Positions 14,599 to 23,211 of a stretch of 38,158 bases of DNA are shown here, piece by piece. The notes below the pieces were generated by a model. The model did no database searches, was not told the origin of the DNA, and saw only the letters and a program-made list of their open reading frames with translations. Source of the stretch: Maritimibacter harenae (GTDB lineage Bacteria; Pseudomonadota; Alphaproteobacteria; Rhodobacterales; Rhodobacteraceae); assembly GCF_009882975.1 (NCBI RefSeq), contig NZ_WTUX01000068.1, positions 1 to 38,158 of the forward strand, read 5' to 3'. How positions within the stretch are numbered: the first letter of the stretch is position 1; the number at the start of each line of letters is the position of its first letter. The position numbers were made by a program, and so were the translations under genes.

Positions 14599-15714
14599 AT
14601 GCTGACACGCAACGGTCCCCTCAAAGGTGTTCGGGTCATCGAAATGGCCGGGATCGGGCCTGCGCCCTTTGCGGCCATGCATCTGGCCGACATGGGCGCC
14701 GAAGTGGTGCGGATCACGCGCCCCGGTCAGGCTTTCCCCTTGCCGATCGATGAGAAACACAACCTGTTCAATCGCTCGCGGCGCAGTCTGGTGCTCGATC
14801 TGCGGCAGGCAAATGATGCTGAAAAGCTCTGGGGGCTGATCGAGCGGGCCGAGATTCTGATCGAGGGCTTCCGCCCCGGCAAGATGGAGAAACTCGGATT
14901 CGCTCCAGAGGCGGTTCTGGCACGCAATCCGGCGCTGGTCTATGGCCGCATGACCGGATGGGGACAGACCGGGCCGCTGGCACAGGCTGCCGGGCATGAT
15001 CTGAACTATGCCGCGATCACGGGCGCGGTTCATGGGCTGGGCGAGGCCGACCGGCCCCCGCCCGCGCCAATGAACCTGATTGCCGATCAGGGTGGTGGCG
15101 CGATGATGCTGAATGTCGGCATCCTCGCGGCCCTGACCCATGCGCGCGCAACCGGCGAGGGTCAGGTGGTCGACGCGGCCATGTGCGATGGGGTCAACCT
15201 CTTGATGACCATGCAACACGGGCTGGCGGCCGGTGGGGCCTGGAGCGGCGAGCGCGCTGGCGATTTCATCAATGGCGGGGTGGCGTGGTATCGTTGTTAC
15301 GAAACCGCCGACGGAAAGTTCATATCCATCGGCTGTGTCGAGCCACAGTTCTTTACCGAATTCCTGCGCCTGACCGGGCTGAGCGATGATCCGCGTTTTG
15401 CCGACCAATATGCGCCCGAGGCGCAGCCGGCCATGCGCGAGGCCCTGACCGAACTGTTCCTGACCCGGACACAGGCCGAATGGTGCGAGGTGCTGGAAGG
15501 CAGCGATGCCTGCTTTGCGCCGGTGGTGCCACTGGCCGAAGCTGCCACACACCAGCACAACCGGGCACGCGAGAGCTTTGTCACCGTGGACGGCATCGAA
15601 ATGCCCGCCCCGGCCCCCCGATTCTCACAAACCCCGCCAGACATTCCGACAACCGGTGACGCCGGTTTCGTCGAAATGAACGAAATCCTAGAGCATTGGA
15701 GGGCCGCCATATGA
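14599..15714 (+). CDS. CaiB/BaiF CoA-transferase family protein, alpha-methylacyl-CoA racemase-like
   Basis: A 371-residue class III CoA-transferase-fold protein. The N-terminus (GPLKGVRVIEMAGIGPAPFA) and the MTGWGQTGPLAQAAGHDLNY block resemble alpha-methylacyl-CoA racemase (AMACR), where His and Asp in this region invert the 2-methyl centre. AMACR-like enzymes let (2R)-methyl-branched acyl-CoAs enter beta-oxidation by making the (2S) form. Start ATG 14599 follows GAGGTGACGAG just after the SDR stop. The stop overlaps the livH start as ATGA. A CoA-transferase role cannot be excluded, but the motif and company favour racemase. Confidence 0.8.
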   Translation: MLTRNGPLKGVRVIEMAGIGPAPFAAMHLADMGAEVVRITRPGQAFPLPIDEKHNLFNRSRRSLVLDLRQANDAEKLWGLIERAEILIEGFRPGKMEKLGFAPEAVLARNPALVYGRMTGWGQTGPLAQAAGHDLNYAAITGAVHGLGEADRPPPAPMNLIADQGGGAMMLNVGILAALTHARATGEGQVVDAAMCDGVNLLMTMQHGLAAGGAWSGERAGDFINGGVAWYRCYETADGKFISIGCVEPQFFTEFLRLTGLSDDPRFADQYAPEAQPAMREALTELFLTRTQAEWCEVLEGSDACFAPVVPLAEAATHQHNRARESFVTVDGIEMPAPAPRFSQTPPDIPTTGDAGFVEMNEILEHWRAAI

Positions 15715-16592
15715 CCGGTCTGAGTTTCGCCGACGCCATACAGCTTTTGCTGGTCGGCCTGTCACAGGGCTGTCTCTACAGCCTGATCGCCATCGGCCTG
15801 GTGCTGGTCTACAAGGCTACCGAGCAGGTGAACTTCGCCCAGGGCGAGTTCATGATGCTGGGGGCCTTTGTAGGCTATCAGTTCATCGTGCTTTGGGGGT
15901 TGCCTTATTGGCTGGGGGCCTTGCTGACGCTCGTGTTCATGGGCGGGTTCGGTTACGGGGTCGACGCGCTTGTTGTGCGGCGGCTCACCGGGCAGCCGGT
16001 GTTCACCGTTTTTATCCTGACGCTGGCGCTGGGAATTGCACTGCGCGCCGTGGCCGGGATTGTATGGGGCTTTGGCAACTATTCGCTGCCTGCCCCGGTT
16101 GAGGGCAATCTGACGCTTGGGTCGGTCATCATTGGCTGGTCCAGCGTTCTGGCGATCCTGGTAACCGCCATCGTGGCCAGCGGGCTTTACGCCTTCTTCC
16201 GCTATGCCCGCCAAGGCGTGGCGATGCAGGCCTTGTCCCTGAACCAATTGGCGGCCTTTTACATGGGCATCCCCGTCAAGCGCCTGACCTCGTCCATCTG
16301 GGCCATGTCCGCAATCTTCGGCGCCATCGCCGGCCTGCTCCTGGGCCCGGTCACGCTGGTCTCGACGCAGATGGGATTTGTCGGCTTCAAAGCCTTTGCC
16401 GGCGCCATTGTCGGCGGGTTCGGATCGATCCCCGGCGCCGTTCTGGGCTGTTTGCTGATCGGCGTGACCGAGCCGTTCTTCGACATCATGTTCCCGACGT
16501 TCAAGGGCATCGGCGCCTATCTGATCATGTTCGTCGTGCTGCTGATCCGGCCCGAAGGGCTGCTGGCACAAATCTACGCAAAGAAGGTATAG
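15711..16592 (+). CDS. livH: Branched-chain amino acid-type ABC transporter permease LivH
   Basis: A 293-residue inner-membrane permease with about eight hydrophobic segments. GLSQGCLYSLIAIGLVLVYK and VNFAQGEFMMLGAF are the hallmark LivH N-terminal motifs, and GFVGFKAFAGAIVGGFGSIP is the conserved cytoplasmic loop. The chosen ATG at 15711 follows GGAGG and overlaps the preceding stop. It forms the membrane pore with LivM. Liv-type importers embedded in CoA-thioester catabolic operons usually carry carboxylic acids other than amino acids; the ligase that follows supports this. Confidence 0.92.
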   Translation: MTGLSFADAIQLLLVGLSQGCLYSLIAIGLVLVYKATEQVNFAQGEFMMLGAFVGYQFIVLWGLPYWLGALLTLVFMGGFGYGVDALVVRRLTGQPVFTVFILTLALGIALRAVAGIVWGFGNYSLPAPVEGNLTLGSVIIGWSSVLAILVTAIVASGLYAFFRYARQGVAMQALSLNQLAAFYMGIPVKRLTSSIWAMSAIFGAIAGLLLGPVTLVSTQMGFVGFKAFAGAIVGGFGSIPGAVLGCLLIGVTEPFFDIMFPTFKGIGAYLIMFVVLLIRPEGLLAQIYAKKV

Positions 16593-16596
16593 GCTC

Positions 16597-17676
16597 ATGC
16601 GCGTTCTTTTCCGCAAATCCTACAAGCAGGACATCCGCCTGTTTCGCGACCGCACACAGGCTTTCTGGTATCTGCTGTTCTTGTGTATCGCGCTTGCCGC
16701 CCCGCTGTTCCTTGACGGCTACTTTCTGGACGAATTGTCGTTTGTCTACATCTATGCCATCGCCGGCCTGGGTCTGATGATCCTCACCGGATTCTCGGGA
16801 CAAGTGAGTTTCGGGCAGGCCGCCTTTGTTGCCATCGGCGCCTATGCTCATACCATCCTGCTCAGCCGCTACGGCGTGCCGTGGATCCTGTCGCTGCCCC
16901 TGGCGGCGCTGATCACTGGTTTGGTCGGGCTGGCCATCGGGCGCATCTGCGGGCGCATGCATGGCTTGTATCTCGCCATCGCTACGCTTTCGATTGCTAT
17001 CGTGACCGAACGGCTGATCGGCGGCGGCGGCGATTTTACCGGCGGACATCGTGGCCTGCCGGTTCCGGGCATCGACATCTTCGGCATCGCCATCGACCAG
17101 AGCTGGAAGACCTACCTGTTAAATCTCGCCCTGTTTGTCGGCGCCATTCTGATGACGCGCAACCTGTTGCGCACACGGTCTGGCCGCGCCCTGATCGCGA
17201 TCCGCGACAGCGAAGTTTCGGCCCGTTCGCTGGGCACGAATGTGGCCTTCTACAAAGCCTATGCCTTCTTCCTGTCGGCGGTGTTCGCCGGTCTGGCTGG
17301 TGGGCTTCTGGCGCATGCGTTCTACTACATTACACCGGAAACTTTCGGCATGGGTGAGAGCATTCGCCTGCTTCTTATGATCGTTGTCGGTGGGATCGGC
17401 ACCATCCACGGGGCCATCTTCGGCGCGTTCTTCATCGTGCTGCTGCCCACCGTCCTGAGTTGGGTCAAGGTGCTGCTTCCCGGGGCCATAGCCACATCCG
17501 GCGGGTTCGACAGCCTCGCCTTCGGGATGATCCTTCTTGGCTTCATCCTGTTCGAACCTGATGGGCTCTATGGCCGCTGGGTCAAAATCCATCACTATTT
17601 CAACGTCTTCCCGATGTACAAGCGCCGCAGCTTCCAACGTCAGAAGACCTTCCTCAAGACGGAGCGTCTGAAATGA
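16597..17676 (+). CDS. livM: Branched-chain amino acid-type ABC transporter permease LivM
   Basis: A 359-residue second permease of the Liv-type importer. It has a basic N-terminus (MRVLFRKSYKQDIRLFRDR), several membrane spans, GFSGQVSFGQAAFVAIGAYA (the LivM signature) and LGTNVAFYKAYAFFLSAVFA, the coupling-loop region. It starts 4 bp after livH and its stop overlaps the livG ATG by 4 bp. The C-terminus is longer and more basic than usual (HHYFNVFPMYKRRSFQRQKT). Intact. Confidence 0.92.
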   Translation: MRVLFRKSYKQDIRLFRDRTQAFWYLLFLCIALAAPLFLDGYFLDELSFVYIYAIAGLGLMILTGFSGQVSFGQAAFVAIGAYAHTILLSRYGVPWILSLPLAALITGLVGLAIGRICGRMHGLYLAIATLSIAIVTERLIGGGGDFTGGHRGLPVPGIDIFGIAIDQSWKTYLLNLALFVGAILMTRNLLRTRSGRALIAIRDSEVSARSLGTNVAFYKAYAFFLSAVFAGLAGGLLAHAFYYITPETFGMGESIRLLLMIVVGGIGTIHGAIFGAFFIVLLPTVLSWVKVLLPGAIATSGGFDSLAFGMILLGFILFEPDGLYGRWVKIHHYFNVFPMYKRRSFQRQKTFLKTERLK

Positions 17677-18440
17677 GCTGGCTTGAAGTCGAAAACGTGT
17701 CGCTGGCATTCGGTGGGCTGAAAGCCGTCGATAACCTGAGCTTCTCGGTGGAACCGGGCAAGGTATTCACCATCATCGGTCCCAATGGTGCCGGCAAGAG
17801 CACGGTGTTCAACCTGATCTGCCGCATCTATGACCCGCTGGAAGGCGATATCCGCTTTGGTGGCGAAAGCCTGCTGGGGGCCAGGCCCCACGAAGTGATC
17901 AACCACGGCATCGCCCGCACCTTCCAGAACATCGAATTGTTCGAGCATGCCTCACTTCTGGACAACCTGTTGATCGGCCGGTTCCGGCATGGGCGGTTCT
18001 CGCCGCTGAGCGAGCTGTTCTTCCTGCCCGGCCAATTACGCCAGGAACTGGAGCACCGCCGCAAGGCGGAAGAGGTTATCGAGTTTCTCGATCTCGAAGG
18101 CTACCGTCACGCCCGCGTCGCCGACCTGCCTTACGGCGTGCGCAAGAAAACCGAGATGGCGCGCGCGCTGGTCGCCAGCCCCGAGATCCTGTTGCTGGAT
18201 GAGCCCTCCAGCGGGCTGACCACCGAGGAAACCGACGACACCGCCTTTGTGATCGAAGACATCCGCGAGGATCTGGGCATCACCGTGGTGATGATCGAGC
18301 ACGACATGAAGCTGGTGAACAAGGTCTCGGACAAGGTTCTGGCAATCAACGAAGGCCGCTTCCTGGCCACCGGCAGCGCCTCGGAGGTGCAGGACGACCC
18401 GGATGTGCAGGCAGCCTATCTAGGGGGGGAAGCGGCATGA
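17673..18440 (+). CDS. livG: Liv-type ABC transporter ATP-binding protein LivG
   Basis: A 255-residue ABC ATPase. Walker A is GPNGAGKST, the Q-loop region reads GIARTFQNIELF, and Walker B with the catalytic Glu is ILLLDEPSSGLT. The signature region PYGVRKKTEMARALV departs from the canonical LSGGQ, as is common in LivG proteins. The switch histidine is in MIEHDMKLV. It couples to LivH/LivM on the cytoplasmic face. Overlaps of four bases with livM and livF indicate translational coupling. Confidence 0.92.
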   Translation: MSWLEVENVSLAFGGLKAVDNLSFSVEPGKVFTIIGPNGAGKSTVFNLICRIYDPLEGDIRFGGESLLGARPHEVINHGIARTFQNIELFEHASLLDNLLIGRFRHGRFSPLSELFFLPGQLRQELEHRRKAEEVIEFLDLEGYRHARVADLPYGVRKKTEMARALVASPEILLLDEPSSGLTTEETDDTAFVIEDIREDLGITVVMIEHDMKLVNKVSDKVLAINEGRFLATGSASEVQDDPDVQAAYLGGEAA

Positions 18441-19207
18441 GCGAAGTTCTGAAAGTCCGCAATGTCGAAACCATGTATGGCCGCGTCATGGCGATCCGCG
18501 GTGTCAGCCTTTCGGTGCGCGAAGGCACCGTGGTCACGGTCATGGGATCGAACGGCGCTGGCAAGACCACTATCCTGAAAACCATCTCGGGGGCGCTCGA
18601 CCCGTTCAAAGGTGAGATCACATTCAAGGGTAAGGCCATTACCGGCCTGGATCCGGATGTGATTGCCCGCACCGGTGTGGCCCATAGCCCCGAAGGACGC
18701 GAAGTGTTTGCGCTTTTGTCGGTGAAAGACAACCTGATGATGGGTGCCTATTGCCGCAAGGACCGCGACGAGGTGGCGCGCGATTTCGAAAAGGTGCTGG
18801 GCTGGTTCCCGGTCCTGCGCGAATTTCTCGACAAGCAGGCGATCTACCTGTCGGGCGGGCAACAGCAGATGGTGGCCCTTGGACGCGCCTTCATGGCACG
18901 GCCCAGCCTGATGCTGCTGGATGAGCCGTCGCTGGGTCTCTCGCCCCGGCTGATTTCCGAGATTTTCGCAATCATCAAGCGGATCAATGTCGAGGAAGGC
19001 ATGACGATGCTGCTGGTGGAACAGAACGCCAGCGTCGCGCTTCCGGCCGCCGATTTCGGCTATGTGCTGGAAACCGGGCGGATCGTCATGGAAGGCGAAC
19101 GCGACGTGCTGATGAACAGCGCCGATATCCGCGAATTTTACCTTGGCATCAAGGCCGACAGCGCGCGGGGCGACCGCCGCTGGAAAGCAAGGAAGACATG
19201 GCGATGA
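18437..19207 (+). CDS. livF: Liv-type ABC transporter ATP-binding protein LivF
   Basis: A 256-residue second ABC ATPase. Walker A is GSNGAGKTT, signature YLSGGQQQMVALGRA, Walker B LMLLDEPSLGLSP, and switch region LLVEQNASVALPAA. The SPEGREVFALLSVKDNLMMG stretch is typical of LivF. Its last 10 bp overlap the start of the acyl-CoA ligase, so the importer and the ligase are made from one message. Confidence 0.92.
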   Translation: MSEVLKVRNVETMYGRVMAIRGVSLSVREGTVVTVMGSNGAGKTTILKTISGALDPFKGEITFKGKAITGLDPDVIARTGVAHSPEGREVFALLSVKDNLMMGAYCRKDRDEVARDFEKVLGWFPVLREFLDKQAIYLSGGQQQMVALGRAFMARPSLMLLDEPSLGLSPRLISEIFAIIKRINVEEGMTMLLVEQNASVALPAADFGYVLETGRIVMEGERDVLMNSADIREFYLGIKADSARGDRRWKARKTWR

Positions 19208-21042
19208 ACGACATCTCTACACAAAACTGGACCCCGCCCGTCTTTGAAATCGACGGCTGCGACACACTGCCCAAGCTGTTTCGGCAGAACTGCCGGAAAT
19301 TCGGGTCTGCGATCGCGATCCGCGAAAGGGATTTCGGCATCTGGGAAGAATACACCTGGACCGACTACTATCACCGGTCCCGGCAGGCAGGTTGTGCGCT
19401 GATGGCCTTGGGGGTCGATGCCGGCGACGTCGTGGCGATCATCAGCGAAGACAACAAGGAATGGGTGTTTTCCGATCTCGGCATCCAGTGCATCGGCGCG
19501 GTCACCCACGGGCTCTACCCGACCTTGCAGGAAAAACAGGTCGCCTATCAGCTCAACGACAGCGGCGCCAAGGTGTTGTTCGTCGAGGACGAGGAACAGC
19601 TCGACAAATACCTGCTGGTACAGGACGAGCTGCCGGGGATTGAAAAGGTCGTTGTCTACGACATGGAAGGCCTGCGCCGGTTTTCTCACGACAAGGTCAT
19701 GGGATGGGAGGCGTTTCTCGAGCTTGCCGCGGACGGCGCCCCCGAAATGCACGCCGCCTTCGAAACCCGAATTGATGCCGGCAAGGGCGAGGACATCGCC
19801 ACGCTGATCTATACCTCGGGCACCACCGGCGCGCCGAAGGGCGCGATGATCTCGCACCGGTTCTTTCTGGCGCAGGCCGACAACCACCCGGAAATGCCGC
19901 TGGGCCCGGGCGACGAAATCCTGACTTTCCTGCCGCTGTGCCACGCGGCCGAGCGCATCATCTCGGTCGCAACCCCGATCCGGCATGGCATCACCATCAA
20001 TATTGCCGAAAGCGGTGAGACCTTTAATGCCGACATTCAGGAAGTGGCCCCGACTTTCATCTTTGCCGTGCCGCGGGTGTGGGAAAAGTTTTATTCCCGC
20101 ATCTCTTTCATCATGAATGACGCCACCGCCTTTGGACGCTTTGCCTATACGCAGGCGCTGAAAGTGGCCGAACGCCGGGCAGATCTGCTGGCTGCGGGCA
20201 AACAGGTGCCGCTGGGCCTTTCCCTTTTTCACCGAGCGATCGATTTCCTTGTCCTGCGCAACATCCGCGTGGAACTGGGTCTGGCACGGGCGCATACGAT
20301 CGTTTCGGGCGCCGCGCCGATCTCGGCCCGACTGCTTCGCTGGTTCAATGCGCTCGGCGTCTCTGTGCAGGAAGCCTATGGACAGACCGAGACTGGCATT
20401 GTCACTGCCACGGTTCCAGGCCAATCGCCCATCGGCTCGATCGGGCGGGCCATGCGCGGCGTCGAAGCCAAACTGGCCGAGGATGGCGAGATCCTGATAC
20501 GCGCGCGGTCAAACTTCTCTGGCTACCTGAGCCAGCCGGAAAAGACCGCCGAGACCATGGTGGATGGCTGGGTGCATACCGGCGATGTCGGCAAGATGGA
20601 CGACAATGGCGATCTGACCATTCTGGACCGCAAGAAGGACATCATCATCACCGCCGGCGGCAAGAACATCACGCCCTCGCAGCTGGAAAACGAGCTGAAA
20701 TTCTCGCCCTACATCTCGGACGCGGTGATCATTGGCGACAAGCGCAAGTACCTAACCGTGCTGATCATGATCGACCAGGAAACGGTCGAGAAATACGCAC
20801 AGGACAAGCGCATCCCGTTCTCGAACTACAAATCGCTCTGCGAAAGCGAGCCGATCATCGAGTTGATTGGCAACGAGGTGGACCGTGCGAATTCCGGATT
20901 TTCGCCGGTGGAACAAGTGAAGAAGTTCCGCCTGATCGACGTGCTTCTGACGGCTGAGGATGAGGAACTCACTCCGACGATGAAACTCAAACGCAACGAG
21001 GTCGAGCGTAAATACAAAGACCTCATTGAAACTATGTACTGA
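19198..21042 (+). CDS. AMP-forming long-chain-type acyl-CoA ligase
   Basis: A 614-residue adenylate-forming ligase, activating a carboxylic acid with ATP and CoA. The P-loop is YTSGTTGAPKGAMISH, followed by AYGQTETGIV and DGWVHTGDVGKMDDNGDL. The C-terminal hinge and catalytic Lys region reads KKDIIITAGGKNITPSQLE, matching the FAA1/FadD15-like long-chain branch rather than acetyl-CoA synthetases. The start at 19198 (ATG with AAGGAAG upstream) overlaps livF by 10 bp; a second in-frame ATG is 6 nt later. Its place right after the importer genes suggests immediate CoA trapping of the imported acid. Confidence 0.9.
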   Translation: MAMNDISTQNWTPPVFEIDGCDTLPKLFRQNCRKFGSAIAIRERDFGIWEEYTWTDYYHRSRQAGCALMALGVDAGDVVAIISEDNKEWVFSDLGIQCIGAVTHGLYPTLQEKQVAYQLNDSGAKVLFVEDEEQLDKYLLVQDELPGIEKVVVYDMEGLRRFSHDKVMGWEAFLELAADGAPEMHAAFETRIDAGKGEDIATLIYTSGTTGAPKGAMISHRFFLAQADNHPEMPLGPGDEILTFLPLCHAAERIISVATPIRHGITINIAESGETFNADIQEVAPTFIFAVPRVWEKFYSRISFIMNDATAFGRFAYTQALKVAERRADLLAAGKQVPLGLSLFHRAIDFLVLRNIRVELGLARAHTIVSGAAPISARLLRWFNALGVSVQEAYGQTETGIVTATVPGQSPIGSIGRAMRGVEAKLAEDGEILIRARSNFSGYLSQPEKTAETMVDGWVHTGDVGKMDDNGDLTILDRKKDIIITAGGKNITPSQLENELKFSPYISDAVIIGDKRKYLTVLIMIDQETVEKYAQDKRIPFSNYKSLCESEPIIELIGNEVDRANSGFSPVEQVKKFRLIDVLLTAEDEELTPTMKLKRNEVERKYKDLIETMY

Positions 21043-21062
21043 AACTTGAAAGGGAGGAAATC

Positions 21063-22223
21063 ATGAAGAATTTTGCAACTGCACTGGCGCTCTCCGCGCT
21101 GGTCACCGGGGCGGCCATCGCTGGTCCGCAGGGCGTGACCGAAGATAAGATCACGCTTGGCAGCTATACCGATCTCAGCGGCCCGCTGGCTGTCTGGGGC
21201 GTACCTGAAGCCAACGGACTGCGCATGCGCGTGGACGAGATCAACGCCGCGGGCGGCATTCACGGTCGCCAGCTTGAGATCGTGATCGAGGACACGCAGT
21301 ATCAGGTGCCGCGCGCCATTCAGGCTGCCAACAAACTGCTGCGCCGCGACAGGGTCTTTGCTATGGTCGGCGCGCTGGGAACACCGATGAACCTCGCGGT
21401 CATGCCGCAGCAATTGGACGCCGGCGTTCCCAACCTGTTTCCCATGACTGCGGCGCCCGAGATGGCAGAGCCGCTGCACCAGATGAAATACGCCTTTTTT
21501 CGCAACTATACCGAGCAGTTCCGAGCGGCGGTTGCCTATTTCCATGATAATGGCGGGTTTGTGACTCCCTGCGTGTCGCAGATCGCCAACGAAGCGGGCG
21601 AGTCGATGACGCTTGGCGTTGAACAGCAGCTACATGAATACGGCATGGAGATCGTTGCAAAAACCGAGCATTCGGCCACAGAGACCGACATGGTGTCTTC
21701 GGTCACGACCTTGAAGAATGCAGGCTGCGACATCGTCTTCAACGCCGGCAGCGTCAAGGACACGATCTTGACCGTTGCCACCTCAAAGAAGCTCGGTTTC
21801 GAACCGATCTTCGTCACGGGCATGGTCCCCTACATGGATGCCGTGGCCAAGGCGGCAGACGGTGCAATGGAAGGGCTCTATCTGGTTTCGCCCTTCGTCT
21901 TCGCCGATGTCGCGACTTCGGAAGGCGAGGCCAAACGCATCCTGGAAACCTATGCAGAGACCTATGGGACAAAAATGGAGCCGCAGGCGCAGTTGGGCTA
22001 TATTTTCATCGATTTGCTGGCCGAGGCGCTTGAAGCGGCAGGCCCCGAACTGACCACCGAAGGCTTCTTGGCTGCGATCGAGGCGATCAATGGCTATGTC
22101 GATCCGATCGGCGGCCAAACAATCAGCTTTGGCCCCGAAGATCACCAGGGGGTGGAAACGCTGATTCTGGCCAGGGTTGAAAACGGCTCCTGGACCGTTG
22201 CAGCCCGGGGCCTCGACTACTAA
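21063..22223 (+). CDS. livK: Liv-type ABC transporter periplasmic substrate-binding protein
   Basis: A 386-residue type I periplasmic binding protein. The first ~20 residues (MKNFATALALSALVTGAAIA) are a Sec signal peptide with likely cleavage before GPQG. The mature part begins ITLGSYTDLSGPLAVWGVP and carries MRVDEINAAGGIHGRQLEI, the family motif. It has a strong ribosome site (AAAGGGAGGAAATC) after a 20-bp gap, suiting the higher amount of binding protein needed. It delivers the ligand to LivHM. A degraded paralogue lies at about 30,950-31,243 behind the mirrored promoter. Confidence 0.92.
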   Translation: MKNFATALALSALVTGAAIAGPQGVTEDKITLGSYTDLSGPLAVWGVPEANGLRMRVDEINAAGGIHGRQLEIVIEDTQYQVPRAIQAANKLLRRDRVFAMVGALGTPMNLAVMPQQLDAGVPNLFPMTAAPEMAEPLHQMKYAFFRNYTEQFRAAVAYFHDNGGFVTPCVSQIANEAGESMTLGVEQQLHEYGMEIVAKTEHSATETDMVSSVTTLKNAGCDIVFNAGSVKDTILTVATSKKLGFEPIFVTGMVPYMDAVAKAADGAMEGLYLVSPFVFADVATSEGEAKRILETYAETYGTKMEPQAQLGYIFIDLLAEALEAAGPELTTEGFLAAIEAINGYVDPIGGQTISFGPEDHQGVETLILARVENGSWTVAARGLDY

Positions 22224-22237
22224 TCTCGCCAACATGT

Positions 22238-22260
22238 CGGGCGGGAAGTTCTCTCGCCCG
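22238..22260 (+). terminator. GC-rich hairpin after livK
   Basis: CGGGCG (22238-22243) pairs with CGCCCG (22255-22260) across an 11-nt loop, 15 bp after the livK stop. No T-run follows, so it is not a classic intrinsic terminator. It may stabilise the upstream message or weaken transcription into tetR. Confidence 0.35.
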
Positions 22261-22285
22261 GCGCACAATTTATAGTGAGGGAAAT

Positions 22286-22897
22286 GTGCCTGCGATCCAA
22301 TGGCATAAAAAGACAAAAGACGTCGAGGAACAGCAGGAACTTAAACGCCGCGCAGTTTTGGATGTCGCGGCGAGTCTGTTCTCGTCGGTCGGCTACAAGA
22401 AAACCTCGCTCGATGATATCGCCGCTGAACTGGATCTGACCAAGCCTGCACTGTATTATTACGCCCGCAACAAGGAAAACATCCTAATGCAGTGCGCACT
22501 GGTTTCCCTGGAAAGGGTCGGTCTGTGCTTTGACGCGGCCCAAAGGTCAACTGGCAATGGCCTTGACAGGGTTCATGTGTTTTTTCGTTCCTACGCTGCA
22601 TTGGTTGTGAGCGATTTCGGTTCCTCATTGATGCGCGAGGCGCGCCGCAACCTCACGGGCAAGGATCAGGAAAAACTGCGCCAAACCTTGCGCGACGGTC
22701 AGGAATTCCTTGAAGAGGTCATCGAGGCAGGTATCAAGGATAAGTCAATCCGCGAATGCTCGCCTAAAAGGCTCGCCCAGGTTCTGTTCTCGGCCTTCAA
22801 CCAGATGCCGGAGTGGTACGATCCCGACGGTCCGGAACCTCCCGAGGTTATTGCCAACCAGATCCTTGAACTTGTCAGCGATGGAATACGAGCCTAG
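22286..22897 (+). CDS. TetR-family transcriptional regulator
   Basis: A 203-residue TetR repressor starting at GTG 22286 after GTGAGGGAAAT. The DNA-binding helix-turn-helix is KKTSLDDIAAELDLTKPALY then YYARNKENILMQ (about residues 38-70). The C-terminal ~130 residues form the ligand-binding domain and resemble regulators of acyl-CoA or aromatic-acid catabolism. It lies last in the rightward gene run. The best candidate sites are the two matching palindromes at 10,597-10,610 and 31,257-31,270, one in each outer promoter, so it probably represses both operons until an acyl-CoA binds. The remnant at 6,443 is a close relative. Confidence 0.9.
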   Translation: MPAIQWHKKTKDVEEQQELKRRAVLDVAASLFSSVGYKKTSLDDIAAELDLTKPALYYYARNKENILMQCALVSLERVGLCFDAAQRSTGNGLDRVHVFFRSYAALVVSDFGSSLMREARRNLTGKDQEKLRQTLRDGQEFLEEVIEAGIKDKSIRECSPKRLAQVLFSAFNQMPEWYDPDGPEPPEVIANQILELVSDGIRA

Positions 22898-23211
22898 CGC
22901 ACCCAATGCTGTGTTTTTGCGCTCAATTTCGGCATACAACCAGACCAGTCACAGTCGGGATTTCGGAATGCCGGTTGATTGGGGGGCAATTCATTCGGTG
23001 AAATCTGACGAAGATCGTTGCCCTGCCCACATATGCACAGGAGTATCCGCTACCGGCCATTTGATTATGCCGAGGAATGCAAGACGTTTGATGCTTGGTT
23101 CAATAGGGATAGGATTTCCGGTCGTTCCGCTTCACGAGGGATGGCGTTCAGGTTTCGCGGCGATTTCCGGCAGTACCGAACGACCACATATCCCTGTCAT
23201 GGAACGCGGTC
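22898..23211. other. Convergent intergenic region without a recognised gene
   Basis: The 314 bp between tetR and the opposing phaC hold no frame I can assign. An AGCGCA/TGCGCT pair (22896-22901 and 22918-22923) just at the tetR stop could form a weak hairpin including a run of T in its loop. No promoter, repeat or RNA gene is evident. Confidence 0.4.

Noticed and set aside
19138-20424. 428-codon minus-strand open frame opposite the acyl-CoA ligase
   Set aside because: Antisense shadow of the ligase; His/Arg/Asp-rich without motifs.
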